A stretch of 64,000 bases of DNA from Seiridium cupressi (taxonomy: Eukaryota > Ascomycota > Sordariomycetes > Amphisphaeriales > Sporocadaceae), in assembly GCA_036674765.1 (NCBI GenBank), contig JARVKI010000081.1, forward strand, positions 1 through 64,000, given 5' to 3'. Shown one piece after another: positions 23,133 to 34,436 of this stretch. The translations under genes were made by a program, and so were the position numbers. The notes under the pieces are model-generated. The model ran no database searches. It worked only from the letters and a program-made list of their open reading frames with translations, and was not told the DNA's origin. The first letter of the stretch is position 1; the number at the start of each line of letters is the position of its first letter.

Positions 23133-24533
23133 TTAAGGGAATATACTGGGCAGATCAGCTCTTTGCAGAAATGTCAACCAGCTATAGACGACTCCCGTGT
23201 CTTTATCGTTCCAGAATTTGGTAACGATTTCCTTTAGCCTAGGGATGTGGGCATATCGTACCGACTCACTGGGCTGCTGGATAAGTTCCAAGAGCAGACC
23301 GCGCCTTTCTTCGCCCTCGGCCTCCAGCGCAGCCACTGTCAGCGGTACATTGGTGAAAGGGGGAGGTCTGTTGATCAATTTAACACATTCCATAGCTTGA
23401 TCCAGGATTATACCAACATTATCATCAACGGGACCATATCGACCTTCGGTCGACCCCCAAGGAAACTCGATGGCCTGTGGTCTGACTTGATCCAGTATCA
23501 AAATCGTCGCGGCCCGATAAGCGTATCTCTGCGAAAGTAACACAGTTCGGTCTCGATGAGATGAATTCTCGAAGATAAATGATGAGCGACATGGCTCCCA
23601 GCCAAGAGCTGCCTGATACATCTCCTGCCACTGAATGGATGTCGTTACATCATACGACGAGTAGCCCCTTTTCCTTATCGAGTGCAATAAACAACAAGTG
23701 TTGTATAGTAAAGGAAGGAGAGTGCCACATAGTCCAGCAAGACGATCAGGTAAGTCTGCGTGCGGAGAAGGTATTTTCATTATCGGGATACGAGACTTCA
23801 GCAAGCAGTTTGCTGTGTCTATGAAAATAAGGCAGGTGAGGGCAACGCTGATGTTCTGATGCTCCGTGTCGAGCGCGATTTGAGTACTCCGGACTTTAAT
23901 CAGTGTTGACTCCATAATGAGTTGTGTAGATATCCCGTGAACTAGTCGGTCGAATGATTGAAGTGAAGCTGTCAGCGATAAAAATCGAATCAAGCTTGTT
24001 TGGTCGTTCACTGTGGCATTGCGCAACGTTCGAAGAGCATCTGCGCCAGCCAATAGAGAGGTGTGAGAAAAGTCTCGCCGCCCTCTCTGCACTGTTTCGA
24101 AGACATGTTTGAGGGCTAGGAATGTCTCTCGAAACATGGGCGGCCCATGGACCGAGCAGATCCACGCTTGGCGTCTAACCGCGAACGCGAGGCCAGGAAC
24201 CACGGCGAATTGAATAGCTAATTTCTGATCTTCATCGACCAAAGCCTGCACATGGTCCATAGTCGATATGACCGGTGGGACGAATGGAGGACAGGGGTCT
24301 TCCATCACGATTGCAGCCTTGTCAACTTGAGCTTCAGGTTGTCCGGCCCCAAAACGCGTTGGGGACGGAGGTGGAAGTCCATGGGCCTTTTTCCGACCTG
24401 GCGAGCCACGGGGCATATTGTAAGAGCACATACGTTGCAGTCTGTAACACCGACGACATCCGAACGAGAAGTTGCTGGGGACGCACTTCGCTCTGATTGT
24501 GTAGCATCGATCACAGGCACCACCAGTACTCAT
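23133..24533 (-). CDS. Zn2Cys6 transcription factor
   Basis: Intact single-exon nuclear regulator of 466 residues. The DNA-binding domain is right at the amino end (residues 7-36) with perfect spacing C-x2-C-x6-C-x8-C-x2-C-x6-C: CDRCYTIRAKC, then GCRRCYRLQRMC. It is followed by a basic linker (GSPGRKKAHG). The middle region (about 90-400) is mostly helical and hydrophobic without the usual Fungal_trans blocks. The start is the ATG at 24533, 18 bases before the first cysteine codon. Nearest neighbours are the dioxygenase relic downstream and, 1.7 kb upstream in the other direction, the GH49 gene, which it might regulate; that is only positional inference. Confidence 0.88.
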   Translation of the reverse strand: MSTGGACDRCYTIRAKCVPSNFSFGCRRCYRLQRMCSYNMPRGSPGRKKAHGLPPPSPTRFGAGQPEAQVDKAAIVMEDPCPPFVPPVISTMDHVQALVDEDQKLAIQFAVVPGLAFAVRRQAWICSVHGPPMFRETFLALKHVFETVQRGRRDFSHTSLLAGADALRTLRNATVNDQTSLIRFLSLTASLQSFDRLVHGISTQLIMESTLIKVRSTQIALDTEHQNISVALTCLIFIDTANCLLKSRIPIMKIPSPHADLPDRLAGLCGTLLPLLYNTCCLLHSIRKRGYSSYDVTTSIQWQEMYQAALGWEPCRSSFIFENSSHRDRTVLLSQRYAYRAATILILDQVRPQAIEFPWGSTEGRYGPVDDNVGIILDQAMECVKLINRPPPFTNVPLTVAALEAEGEERRGLLLELIQQPSESVRYAHIPRLKEIVTKFWNDKDTGVVYSWLTFLQRADLPSIFP

Positions 24534-26236
24534 TTGTGCTGTATGGGCGGGCAGAGGAGCTCATGCGAGATCGATTGACACCTCCCAGGTCGTTGGCATA
24601 GTTTAGCTATTAATAAGAGATGCAATTTGCGAAAATCGAGGAGAATGAGAGAATGAAGCGTTTGCGTTGTGCAGCTCGATTACTTGTTGACTTATTCCCC
24701 CATCTCAATTTGACGCTCGCTAAAAAACCACCAGCGCCATGGCCCCTTTAGTGCTAGCACTAGACCCCAACCACTTAATCGCTGTGGGGAAATGCACCGG
24801 TCGGTAAGCGATGCTCATTGGATAATAATTTGAAATACTTCATCACATGGACCGCCCTTGCTTAATACACAATAACTTGAACCGACAACTTCTACTAGTG
24901 GATTCTTTGGTGGCATTGGAACATGTCAAACTTTTCTTGCAGACTTTCGTTTGCATAACCCAATCTATCGTAGCGGGACAGCGAAAAGCAGTCATTCTGT
25001 TGAGTACGAAATATTTGTTTCTCGTCATTCTTTTATAAGATCTCCTTCAACTTGATCATGTTTTCCTTCGGGTAGGGTCAATGAGATTAGTGCAGGTAGC
25101 TAGGCGTTCTTTATTGGCCGTCTCAACATTGACGAGCACTAGGAAACACACCGGACTATGCAATCAACAACTGAAGCATGGACCGCCATTTATCTGGTAC
25201 TCTTGTTTTCCAGTGGTCTCTCAAAACAAGTGCTGAGTCGATGACAGAGGGACAGTTAAGTGGACCGTGGGGAAGGGTGTCACCATGCGTTTTACTTTCT
25301 AGGCAATTAGTAGCTTGACATCTGAAGGGGTTGAAATGTTGTCTGTGGCAATTTCCAACACCCTTGGCAGGGTCCGTGGAAAAGTATAAGACGCTAGCCC
25401 ATATTCACCACGTGCATTAGATTCCTGCAATGCATGTGTCTCGTCGTGGCTGCAACGGAGCTGGAGCATCGCTCAAAATAAAAGATATTCCCGCGGAGCC
25501 TTACGCAATTGATGTGACAACAAAGCGATTGATTACCCGTGTTGGCCATCAAGATAATCATTGTGGGACAAGCATTCAGACATCCGACTGAGGCGCACTG
25601 AAAAAGCAGCATTAAGGTTGAGGGTCGAGCCCTTCTTCTTGTGCCGTCCCCACCGCTACCGTTCCTGCAGCCGTCCAATTTTGCCATCCTCGTGTACAGA
25701 AAGGTTAAAATCTACCCCTAGTTGAACCTTCTCGTTACACTTTCAGGGACCAGCTGACTATACTAACTGAGACAATGACACGTGTTCGCCGTTTCGGTAC
25801 CTGGCGTTTAGATGCTCATTGGTTGTACCAAAACTCCTGTTCATGTAGAGATTTCGCGTATTTAAGCCCACTGACTCAATTTGTGGTGCTCGATCTTGGT
25901 TTCATCTCCAAGATCAATACCTCAGTAAGCAGACCAACAGTCAGAGAATGTAAGTAACGCCGTGCTGGTATTTAAATCAATTTCCGTACTTGACTTGCCA
26001 ACATCCGACCATTTTCTGGTAGTTCTAGGAAGGCTTTGGAGTCGTTGTATTCCTGTCGTATCTTCTCCCCGCCATTGCGAACTACAAGAACAACTTTGAG
26101 ATGGCAATGGATCCTGCAAGTAAGCTTCCACCACAAACCTTCCATTCCTAACATCAACTTCCGAAAAAACACTATTGTATCAACTTGAGCTTTATATCCA
26201 ACTTTCACGATACGTCCTTTCACTTATGTTACATTA
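24534..26236. other. Gene-free stretch, possible 5' exon of the GH49 gene
   Basis: About 1.7 kb between the divergent regulator and the GH49 open frame. The missing start and signal peptide of the GH49 gene should lie in the right part of this stretch if the gene is complete, but I could not find a convincing exon. Possible acceptors are ATTAG (ending 26237) and GGCAG (ending 26243). Confidence 0.4.
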
Positions 26237-27928
26237 GTGGCAGAGTCCTTCGCTTATAAATGGGCTGGTTTCCTCTTCGGTCGGGACAGCAAGATCCGTA
26301 CCACCAATAGCACCCAGCTTGTCACTTGGTGGCACAATACTGCTGAAATTAATACTGCGACTCCAGTCAAGAACGGCAACGTCCGTAAATCTGGACTATA
26401 CTGTGTCCAAGTCAGCATTGCAGGCAAGGGAACCGGATGCGGAAGCGGGACCTTCTACGATTCATTTGTTTACAACGTGATTCCGGCAAATGGAATGTCA
26501 AAAGAAAGGCAATATGCCAGCAGCTACAATCAAGACCAGTCCTGGAGTTCTTTTTTGTATTCCACCGATGTGATTGTGAAGATAACACGGTCGAATCAAA
26601 AGACAAGCCCAGTCGTCATTCGCCCGACCAATCTAGGTTTTCCCATCACCGATACTGGCAAGAGTATCTGTTTCAAAGTGCCCTATTCCTCCCACGGGTA
26701 CCGCTTTTCTGTGGAGTTCAGCGACAACTTGATCCAACTATCTCCCAGTAATGCCATGGAACCATCCAATGCTTTATTGATTTTCGCCAGTCCATTAGAG
26801 CAACCGTCCGATGTACCGGGATCAAGCGCCTCAACTATCTACCCGCCTCAGGGTAGAGTGACTGGGCTTAGAACGACGAAAGCTTCGACGGTATACTTTG
26901 GTCCTGGTACATATTACTTCACCGGCACTGATCACATGCTACTCAGCCCTAGTGTTACCTGGGTGTACTTTGCCCCGGGTGCCTACGTCAAAGGAGCCGT
27001 GGAGTTCCAATCGAATGCGGCCAAAGTCAAAGCCACAGGTCACGGAGTCTTGTCTGGGGAGCAGTACGTATGGTACGCGGACCCTTCCGAGGGATATCGA
27101 ACGTCGAACGGGGCCACGAACAATGGATTACGCATGTGGAGCGGGAATAATAGGAAACATAAGCAGATCTTTGTCTTGAAAGGTGTTACTATCAGTGCTC
27201 CACCGTTCAACAGCATGGATTGGAAAGGCGCATTGGACTTGGTAACTTGTTCCGTCAGCGACTACAAGCAAGTCGGCTCTTTCTACGGTCAGACAGACGG
27301 CATGGAATTATACCCCGAATCAGTGATGCAGGATGTGTTCTACCATACAAACGACGATACCATCAAGATGTACTATTCTAATGTGGTCGTGAGGAATGTG
27401 GTAGTATGGAAACTTAGTACTGCCCCTGTGGTACAATTTGGATGGCACCCGAGAAATACGCAGAATGTGTTGATTGACACAATCAGTGTGATCCATCAAG
27501 CATATCAGAATGCGGGGTCGAATCCAGGACTGTTCGGATCCAATAACAACTACGATTACGACCATTCTGGACTTCCATCCAACAACCACACGGCGGACAT
27601 AAGCAAGACTACTAAGAACATCACGTGGTCAAACTTTCGCTCTGAAGGACCTTCTGGCTGCCTTTTTCGAATTTACGCTCTGCAGACTTTGGTAGGTGTA
27701 AAGATCCAAAACGTCTGGATCGAATCATGGGAGCCGGACAGCATAGACACTACTCAGTCTAGAATGCCTGCATTCTATGATGCCAATAGTGGATATCAAG
27801 TTGGCATCTCCGACTTTGAAATATCTGGCTTCTACGTCGGAAATACCAAGATCACAGCTCGTAACGCCGTGAGCGTGGGGAGAATTAACGTCGATCCCAC
27901 ATACAAGAACGGTGTGTCTTATTCATGA
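26237..27928 (+). CDS. GH49 glycosidase, isopullulanase/dextranase type (5' end unresolved)
   Basis: Glycoside hydrolase family 49, closest in my judgement to fungal isopullulanase, which hydrolyses alpha-1,4 bonds of pullulan to give isopanose; the family also includes dextranases. Family blocks are QLVTWWHNTAEINTATPV, YRFSVEFSDNLI, TWVYFAPGAYVKGAVEF, GHGVLSGEQYVWYADP, APPFNSMDW and VVQFGWHPRNTQNVLID. Likely catalytic aspartates are D354 in GQTDG and the pair D373-D374 in FYHTNDDTIKMYY. The frame begins with a GTG at 26237 and the first in-frame ATG is about 85 codons inside the domain, so the amino-terminal exon with the expected signal peptide is missing from this model. No stop or frameshift is seen in the body. 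Either a 5' exon lies upstream or the start has been lost. Confidence 0.85.
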   Translation: MAESFAYKWAGFLFGRDSKIRTTNSTQLVTWWHNTAEINTATPVKNGNVRKSGLYCVQVSIAGKGTGCGSGTFYDSFVYNVIPANGMSKERQYASSYNQDQSWSSFLYSTDVIVKITRSNQKTSPVVIRPTNLGFPITDTGKSICFKVPYSSHGYRFSVEFSDNLIQLSPSNAMEPSNALLIFASPLEQPSDVPGSSASTIYPPQGRVTGLRTTKASTVYFGPGTYYFTGTDHMLLSPSVTWVYFAPGAYVKGAVEFQSNAAKVKATGHGVLSGEQYVWYADPSEGYRTSNGATNNGLRMWSGNNRKHKQIFVLKGVTISAPPFNSMDWKGALDLVTCSVSDYKQVGSFYGQTDGMELYPESVMQDVFYHTNDDTIKMYYSNVVVRNVVVWKLSTAPVVQFGWHPRNTQNVLIDTISVIHQAYQNAGSNPGLFGSNNNYDYDHSGLPSNNHTADISKTTKNITWSNFRSEGPSGCLFRIYALQTLVGVKIQNVWIESWEPDSIDTTQSRMPAFYDANSGYQVGISDFEISGFYVGNTKITARNAVSVGRINVDPTYKNGVSYS

Positions 27929-29054
27929 AGAGCCACAAATTTTGGTGCCTTCTGTGAATGGCTCTGGTACAGAGGAACGGTACTTAAGACTGTGGTGAAT
28001 CAGTAAAACACGGACCTTTCCACTGAGCTTTCTTATAAGCAGTCTATCAATGATTGAACTTGACAACGGACTAGGCTGCGGTTTCCTTGAGTTATTACTG
28101 TCACTTCCCTAGTGTTGGCCATGACTTTTCTTAGTCAGTGGAGAGAGCTTCCTGTCGTCCAGAAAAGCCACACAGGCTTTGAGCTCCCAAATGCACAATT
28201 GTGTGGCCAATTTCCAATTTTGTTTATATATTTCATCATCCACTTCACATCTTCGACGAAATTTTAGATGGACTGTTTAGTATGACTAAGATTGATGGTA
28301 TTATTTATGATCTAGCTACAAAAGAGTCGTACTCTCAGCATCCTTTGACTCACCTACGTCTTACAAAATGAGGAATTGGAAGTTATGGGTCGAAGGACTG
28401 AGCTAAATTCGTCGTCCTCGGGCGCCTGGTGATCTCTTGATAGATACCAAGTTCCGTCTCTTGAGCTCATCCGGGACAGTGTGCCAGAATAGGGGCTCCA
28501 GCGACCTGGATTATCGGGCTTCTCAGCCACTACATGTAGACTAGATACCTCCTGCCTCTGGCACCAATATGATACTAAATCAATCACTTAATTCACCTCA
28601 TAACTTTCGTTCCGTCTCAACATTATGCGGATGCTCCACAGCGAGTTGCCAAGGTCTGATTGAGTTAATTCTGAGCCAGCTCCCAACATACGCTGTCTAT
28701 TACACTAGGAAGGACGCATGACTAGAATCTCGCATACCTCGTTGCTGCAGGAAAACGGGTTATTTCATCACAGTACGTGATTTGCAAAAAGACCAGATAA
28801 AAATAAAAAAAAGAGACATGACTTGGAAACGGTGTATATTCCTGTTCTGCAATATGGTAAGATGCGAATACGAAATCAGCCATACGGTTTAAATTAAGCA
28901 TTTATTCATTCTATCCGCAAATGCTAGTTCAAGACAAGTTTATCTTAACGTAGAGTAACATTTTACAACTGAAAATAAACTGAACACTGCCGATACACCA
29001 TGAATACATAGTATCTATGGTAACTAGACATCCTCGTTGACTCCATCTAGAGTC
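27929..29054. other. No recognisable gene
   Basis: About 1.1 kb between the 3' ends of the GH49 gene and the amidase gene. AT-rich, with short frames only; it should contain both transcription ends. Confidence 0.5.
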
Positions 29055-31189
29055 TCATTCATTGAGAGTCATATCTATGACCTCCGTTGCCGCCAAGACT
29101 TCCTCGTCCTGAAAACGCCATCCCACTACTTGCAAGGTACATGGAAGTTTTGCGTTGTCGGTACCTAAGCATAGAAGATTGGTCAGCAGGGTTCGTGGAA
29201 TTGGCAAAGGGTTGCTAGCTTGAGTCGCTGTTCGATGTACCGTGTCTTTCATAGTCATCTCTGATTGGCAAAACAGCAGCCGGGAACTATAAGGCAAAGT
29301 TAGCACATAACTGATTGAAGATACTTGCCCAATAACTCACATCCAACAAATTCCAGATCAGTGTATAAAGAGGTGTGATGAACGCACAGACCACGTGGGG
29401 TGGATTAGTGGGGTTTTTAGTCTTAGGCCTTTACGGCAGCAAAGGGGAGCTTCCTTCTCCCTTCATCATTATCATCCTCACGGAGGACCTCAATGTACGG
29501 ATTTCTCCCCATATTGCCGTCCATCAAGGTGGGCCAAAAGTGTCGTGTGAAACGGCACCATGCTGGGCCACTGGGCACAGAAGGACCTCCATTCCTACAG
29601 AACGCCAGGTGTTGAAGACATCTTCGCGGAAGGATGCGAGTTGCACATTAAGATCCCAAACATCATCGAGGTCAGAAGGACGATTTTCTGCTGCGTTGGC
29701 AGGAAATATATATGCCAGTGATCTGATCGGCTTCTCTCCACTGGCCTCAAGGTATTGCTTTTCTACTTGCTTGTTATCAAGTCTGAAGAATCCGGTAGCA
29801 ATCTGAGCAGCAGTCGTAATGTGGGGGAAATTATCAATGTTTATCACCTGGTGACCCGCCAGTCTCAGCTTCTCGGCAGTGGCTTCCAACGCTAGCTGCA
29901 CGGAGGTGTCTAAGGGGACTTGCGGATCGCCAAGCCATACACCCATATTGAGACTGGATGGTCGCTCGAGATGACGCCAAGGGATACTGAGAGCTGTTGG
30001 ATCACGTGTCCATGGAAGTGCAGTGAGGATGTGTTGGGTAAAAAAGGTGAGATCGGCTGATGAATGGCAGAGGGGACCTGCTGATGCGACTATGCCTGGT
30101 GAGCCAATGCGTGCCGGGGATTGCTGACCGCCATATGCTACCCTATTCGCGGTTGGTTTGAAGCCGTAAAGTCCATTGCACATAGAAGGCAGACGAATTG
30201 ACCCGCCGATGTTAGTTCCAATCCCCATCGGAGACCCATGGAGACCTACTAGTGCACCTTCTCCACCGCTGCTCCCACCTGCTGTCAAGCTAAAGCAGTA
30301 GGGGTTCAATGTCCTTCCAAAGATGTTATTCTCGGTGTCAACTGTCTTCAGAAAGTGAAATGAGTTATTGGAGGTCAGTTGAGGCGTTGGATATCCAAGC
30401 TCACATACCAACATGGTTTGTGGTACATTGGTTTTGACGTACAAGATGGCTCCAAGATCCAATAGAATGTTAACCAGTGGCGGATTCGAAGTGGCCACAC
30501 CTCTGGTGAGAAAAGAGACATATCCAATAGTTGTTGACTGGCCGATCACATTGAAGGTATCCTAAACGACCGCACGTTACGTCAGTGTGATAAATAGACA
30601 AGAAAGAATCGCGGTTCGTAGTAAGGTGCGGGAGATACATAGCATGCTTCACGTTACGTATAGCCACAATGCTTTTACACCCAGAAACCGTCTACCGAAT
30701 GCAGGGTCTCACCTTGAGACTAATCGGTAGTCCATGAAATGGTCCAAGAGGCTTGCCATTGGCGACCAAATAATCGTCCAGCTGTTTCGCTCGTTCGGTG
30801 GCTTCTCCGAAGAATATTTCTGTCGCGCAATTGGCCTTCCACATATATTAGTTCAATTCAGACAGTTGCTTCCCACGAAGAGATTGTTCCTCCAGCCCAC
30901 TTACTAGCTGATGTGCGACAGCTGCACGATGACACAAAGCAGTGCAGACTTCTGTTGCCGAGAGTCGACCTGCTGCAAGCTCTGCGCATAAGTCTCGGGC
31001 AGAGTATTTCTCAGCAAGTCTGACCTCATCGTCAGTCAGGAGGTCGTTTTGTCTGAGAATATTGAAGGCGCTTTCGTCCGAAGTCTCATTTATATCCTTC
31101 AAGAGGTCGGTAGGAAGACGCCATTCTGGTGAAATCTGTGCGATTTGGGTAGCACGCTTGGCTTCGATCAGCTTGGTCCAATCGTTCAT
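29055..31189 (-). CDS. Amidase-signature enzyme (acetamidase-like), interrupted by a small insertion
   Basis: Hydrolyses a carboxamide to acid plus ammonia; the type is that of fungal general amidases and acetamidases. Exons are 31189-30905, 30835-30713, 30561-29341 (containing the insertion), 29286-29241 and 29164-29055, all with GT-AG introns that restore conserved blocks. The Ser-cisSer-Lys triad is present: Lys in ISLKDTFNV, and the serines in [11 protein letters not shown] and [14 protein letters not shown]. The tail [19 protein letters not shown] is normal. Between GPP and LYTLIW, 156 bases intervene and begin with an in-frame TGA at 29526. Removing them restores an uninterrupted 542-residue protein. 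No GT or AG flanks this block, so it is not an ordinary intron; the protein is probably truncated before its last 57 residues. Confidence 0.85.
29376..29526. mobile_element. MITE-like 151-bp insertion in the amidase gene
   Basis: The block is flanked by the direct repeat AGGTG (29371-29375 and 29527-29531), as expected for a target-site duplication. Its ends are imperfect inverted repeats: TGATGAACG at 29376 and, on the other strand, TGATGGACG starting from 29526 (8 of 9 identical). It is too short to encode a transposase. Excising one repeat plus the element joins the amidase reading frame exactly. Superfamily not assigned; a 5-bp duplication is not typical of the common fungal DNA transposons. 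Confidence 0.6.
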
Positions 31190-32209
31190 CTTGGCTATGA
31201 AGATGACTTGGTATGGCTTTAACGTGTTAAAAACTCCGTCAGTTATTTTTTTCTGTCAGGTAAAGCTGGCATATTTATAATGCCCTCAGACAAGCGGCTT
31301 TCGAGTGTCATCCAAGGACCCTGATCGGACGGCCAATCAGGCGTCGTAAAGAGCCGGTGGATTACGTCCTAGTTTAAAGCAGGCATGAGAACCTAGCGAT
31401 GATACATTGCACAAGCCGTGCGTTGTACTGGCGGATCTATTCGAGGATCACGCGCAATCCTCTCATCCAAGAGACGAGCCATTTTGCTCGCAATTGGCAA
31501 TGAATCGAGTGCTTGACGCCCCCAGCAGAAGGGGACACGGAATGTTGTACAAACAACAAGCCCTGTGGGGCTGGAGTAGCTCCTGTGGTTCAGTGACGGC
31601 CTCGGCTGCAGAAACCCAAGGATTGAGTGAGGCTCGCTTCGCTTTTTGGTACATTGACACTCATATTACTCAGACTCGAGGTGAATTCTAGCCACTCATC
31701 GATGAGGTACTGCTCCTTCTTTGTGAGAGTTTCAAGATTAGGTGCCGCGCACGGATGATGGCGGCAGCGCTGGAAGACACTGACCGCTGGGCCGATCGGG
31801 ACCAGCAAGCTTCAACTACAGTACACACACATACTGCGGCGTATATAATTTCTTTGGGGAATCAAGCTAGAAGGCGTTTCGTGATTCCCTTTTTTTTTTT
31901 TTTTTTTTTCATTCAGAGTAGTCCTCGCTTGAAATTCCGATTGGTGTCGCCAATTACACGTAGTAGGCGCCATCGTGTGAGGCGCTAAAGCCGCGAACTC
32001 TCTGTGGCGCAGCGACGTCATTCCCGGCCCGCCATCAAGTCAATCGGGTTTCCTTCCCCAAATTGTCTTGACGCATGCATGTGCCATCTAGCTCGATCTC
32101 GCTTTTCCCCACCAACATTCTAAGAATTGAAAGATCACTACGTCGAAGCGGCCAATCCGAACAAGTACAATTACCGTCGGTGATTACAAAAGCCTAGTCA
32201 GCACTCGGG
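31190..32209. other. Divergent promoter region with a poly-T tract
   Basis: About 1 kb between the amidase (minus) and the 172-residue protein (plus). It contains a run of 20 T at 31890-31909. No gene seen. Confidence 0.45.
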
Positions 32210-32728
32210 ATGGGCCAGGAAGAGTGTCCAAAGGATGATGCGTCTGAAGTATCAAATTGCAGCGTTGCCTCGGCCACTGCGACAAGCGCATCCACCGTGG
32301 CGGATGATCCCGACGAGACCTTCTCAGGTCTCCTTCCTGGCAACACATATATCATTCTCGAGAGGCAGTCGCTTCGAGCAATCACACTCACGAAAGATGG
32401 ATTGTGCTTGAAAGACATGCAAGAAGGACAGGACTCGAGCAATCGGTGGCTCTGCGTCGAGAGGAGTGGCTGGCTCGGATTGCAAGATCCCAAGTCTGGC
32501 AAATATATGGGGCACAATGGAAATGGCAGCGTGCGTGCTGTAGCCACCGACTTTCACGCCTGGGAATGCATAACGACCCGGGACCGTCCTGGCGGGGTGT
32601 ACCAACTGCTGGTGCCGCACTGGTGGGAGACGTTGAGGACGATTGTTGTTGCCGAGGATGGGGAGAGTTTGATCACCCGGCAGCACGGAGAGACGTTGTG
32701 GCGATTCTTGAAGACCTCCAGAGCGTGA
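32210..32728 (+). CDS. Conserved-looking 172-residue protein, possible beta-trefoil fold
   Basis: Single exon from ATG 32210. A Ser/Thr/Ala-rich, probably disordered start (residues 1-38) precedes a compact domain with repeated beta-strand-like segments: GNTYIILERQSLRAITL, NRWLCVERSGWLGLQDPKSG, KYMGHNGNG, AWECITTRDRPGG, YQLLVPHWW and ETLWRFLKTS. The pattern of Trp-ended strands and the phrase 'SGKYMGHNGNG' resemble beta-trefoil proteins such as fascin- or ricin-B-like domains; that is inference from pattern only. No signal peptide or membrane segment. No frame lesion. Specific function unknown. Confidence 0.65.
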   Translation: MGQEECPKDDASEVSNCSVASATATSASTVADDPDETFSGLLPGNTYIILERQSLRAITLTKDGLCLKDMQEGQDSSNRWLCVERSGWLGLQDPKSGKYMGHNGNGSVRAVATDFHAWECITTRDRPGGVYQLLVPHWWETLRTIVVAEDGESLITRQHGETLWRFLKTSRA

Positions 32729-33986
32729 ATAGTTGCCGGAGTGGTCACTACACTGCTAACGTGGTCCACTGTCGTCAAGTACTGTACTGCAGGCGGCATT
32801 GCATTTATACCCCTGCCGTTGTCGCGTATCTTATCACGGATCTGTGTCTTGACTGATCAAATGTATGCAGTTATGCTCCACTCCTTATAATGTTTATACC
32901 GATCAGATAATCCACCTCTGATGGGATGGAGTTGGAGGATTGGGAGCTAATTACCCCAGTCCCACTGCAACTGACGGACATGGAATGGGCAGGCCGGTGA
33001 CAGGCGACTTTGCTAAAACTTTCGTAATGCTGTACCGCGAGCGGCTACTTCTTTATCGTCTCGACTGTCTCGCCGGGCGTGCTGTGTAGGGCCATGCCAA
33101 ACTTTTCGTTACCGCCGCCGCCGCCGCCGATCTCTGGTTCGAGTGGATTCTCGTTCGACTACTACGCCGATACGGGTGGTTCGCCTACTGTCCATCTCCC
33201 ATTTGGTCGATCAGATAGTTTATCAGATATAACGGCTGGAAATACCAATGGTTGTTCCGGCGAAAATTATGATAGTTCTATTCAAAGAACTATGTAAACT
33301 ATTTCGTTGACACAAATAAGAAACAATTAGTATTGGTACCAGAAAGGAAGTTAAATAAAACATCTTTTTGAAGTATAGCGAAATATGGCTCAAATTAATC
33401 TGGAGACAATGGGTATATTATATGATCTGTGGTTTCTATTAACTACGCTAGGAAGCAAGACATCTGGCATCCCTTCCCTGATCATTGAATCTTAACCCCC
33501 TCTGACTTACACTTCAGCTGAGGCCATCAGTAATAGTCGCTCTCTCGATTGGCCTTTCGGCACACGTTCCTTGAGTAGGATACTATCCCTGCGTTGAACG
33601 TCTCACTGGGCGCCAATCAAACACAGTTTCGGGTGTCAATATTATCTGCATACTATGATTTATCTGCGATCGATATAAGATTGCGATAAAAGCAAAATAC
33701 TATTTTTGTGGGCGATGTTCTTCCTCGAGGCAACTTTAACGAGTTTAGTAGGTTTATAAGCTTATTCTTAATATGATACAAGAGCTAGTAAAGGTTTTGA
33801 TATACTAAAGCGGAATTCAGACTAGGCTTTGGTGGAAGTAATTTCTATTACGTACTTTGTTGATAGCCTGATTGAGTGGTTAAACCGATTAGAACATAGT
33901 AATATTGTTCAAAAGCCAACGGGTCCCAATCATTTCTCTGACCACCAGTGTCGGAGTGTATCGAAACTTGAATCACAACGACGGGA
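32729..33986. other. Gene-free stretch with a (CCG)6 repeat
   Basis: About 1.26 kb between the 3' ends of the 172-residue gene and the GFA-family gene. A perfect CCG trinucleotide repeat (six units) lies at 33112-33129 inside a short proline-rich frame starting at ATG 33094; I do not consider that frame a supported gene. Confidence 0.45.
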
Positions 33987-34436
33987 TTATCGAGGCTGCT
34001 CGGCGAAGTGCTGGAAGCCTTCAGGGATGGGCAAAACGGCTTTCGAAGTCCAGCAGTGAATCACCTTCTCTTTGTCCTGGAGCCGCTTCCAATCGAACCT
34101 CACGAGGCACGGAGCCGGGATCGCAAGCCAGAGCTGGCGCGGCGCCGAGGCTGGTGGCTTAGTGGATACTGTAACGCCGCAATCGCCACAGAAGATGCGT
34201 TCGAGGCGGTGGCCGCTTGGGGTGTTCCGGACGAACCGTCACAGATGCTCGCCGCCGCACTGCCCGTTCAGGTACGCGTCGTATGGCATGGCGACGTCTG
34301 CATCGAAGAATACGTCGATGCGGCAGGCGCCTCCGGTGCTCATCTTGTCGGTGTCGCAGTGGCACACGTAGATGTCGACCGGCTCCACTTGCGGCGTGGT
34401 GAACTTCGTGCGGCCACACTCACAGGTAACATCCAT
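33987..34436 (-). pseudogene. GFA/CENP-V family zinc protein with a nonsense codon
   Basis: The glutathione-dependent formaldehyde-activating (GFA) fold is a small zinc-binding domain common in fungi. From ATG 34436 the frame reads MDVTCECGRTKF, then VCHC, and further on IFCGDCGVTVSTKPP, giving the CxC, CHC and CxxC zinc ligands in the usual order; the frame ends at 33987 after 149 sense positions. One TGA at 34241-34239 interrupts it (GGEHL*RFVRN), where the aligned residue is plausibly Trp. The segment after CHC (DTDKMSTGGAC) is unlike the standard CRRQTGS-type loop. With a single nonsense change it is the least damaged relic in the window; a sequencing error cannot be excluded. Confidence 0.65.

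Noticed and set aside
29371..29531. Ordinary intron in the amidase
   Set aside because: No GT or AG at the ends and direct repeats plus inverted ends are present, so an insertion is the better explanation.
33079..33297. Short proline-rich protein gene
   Set aside because: Built around a CCG repeat; no homology signal, splice evidence or conserved block.
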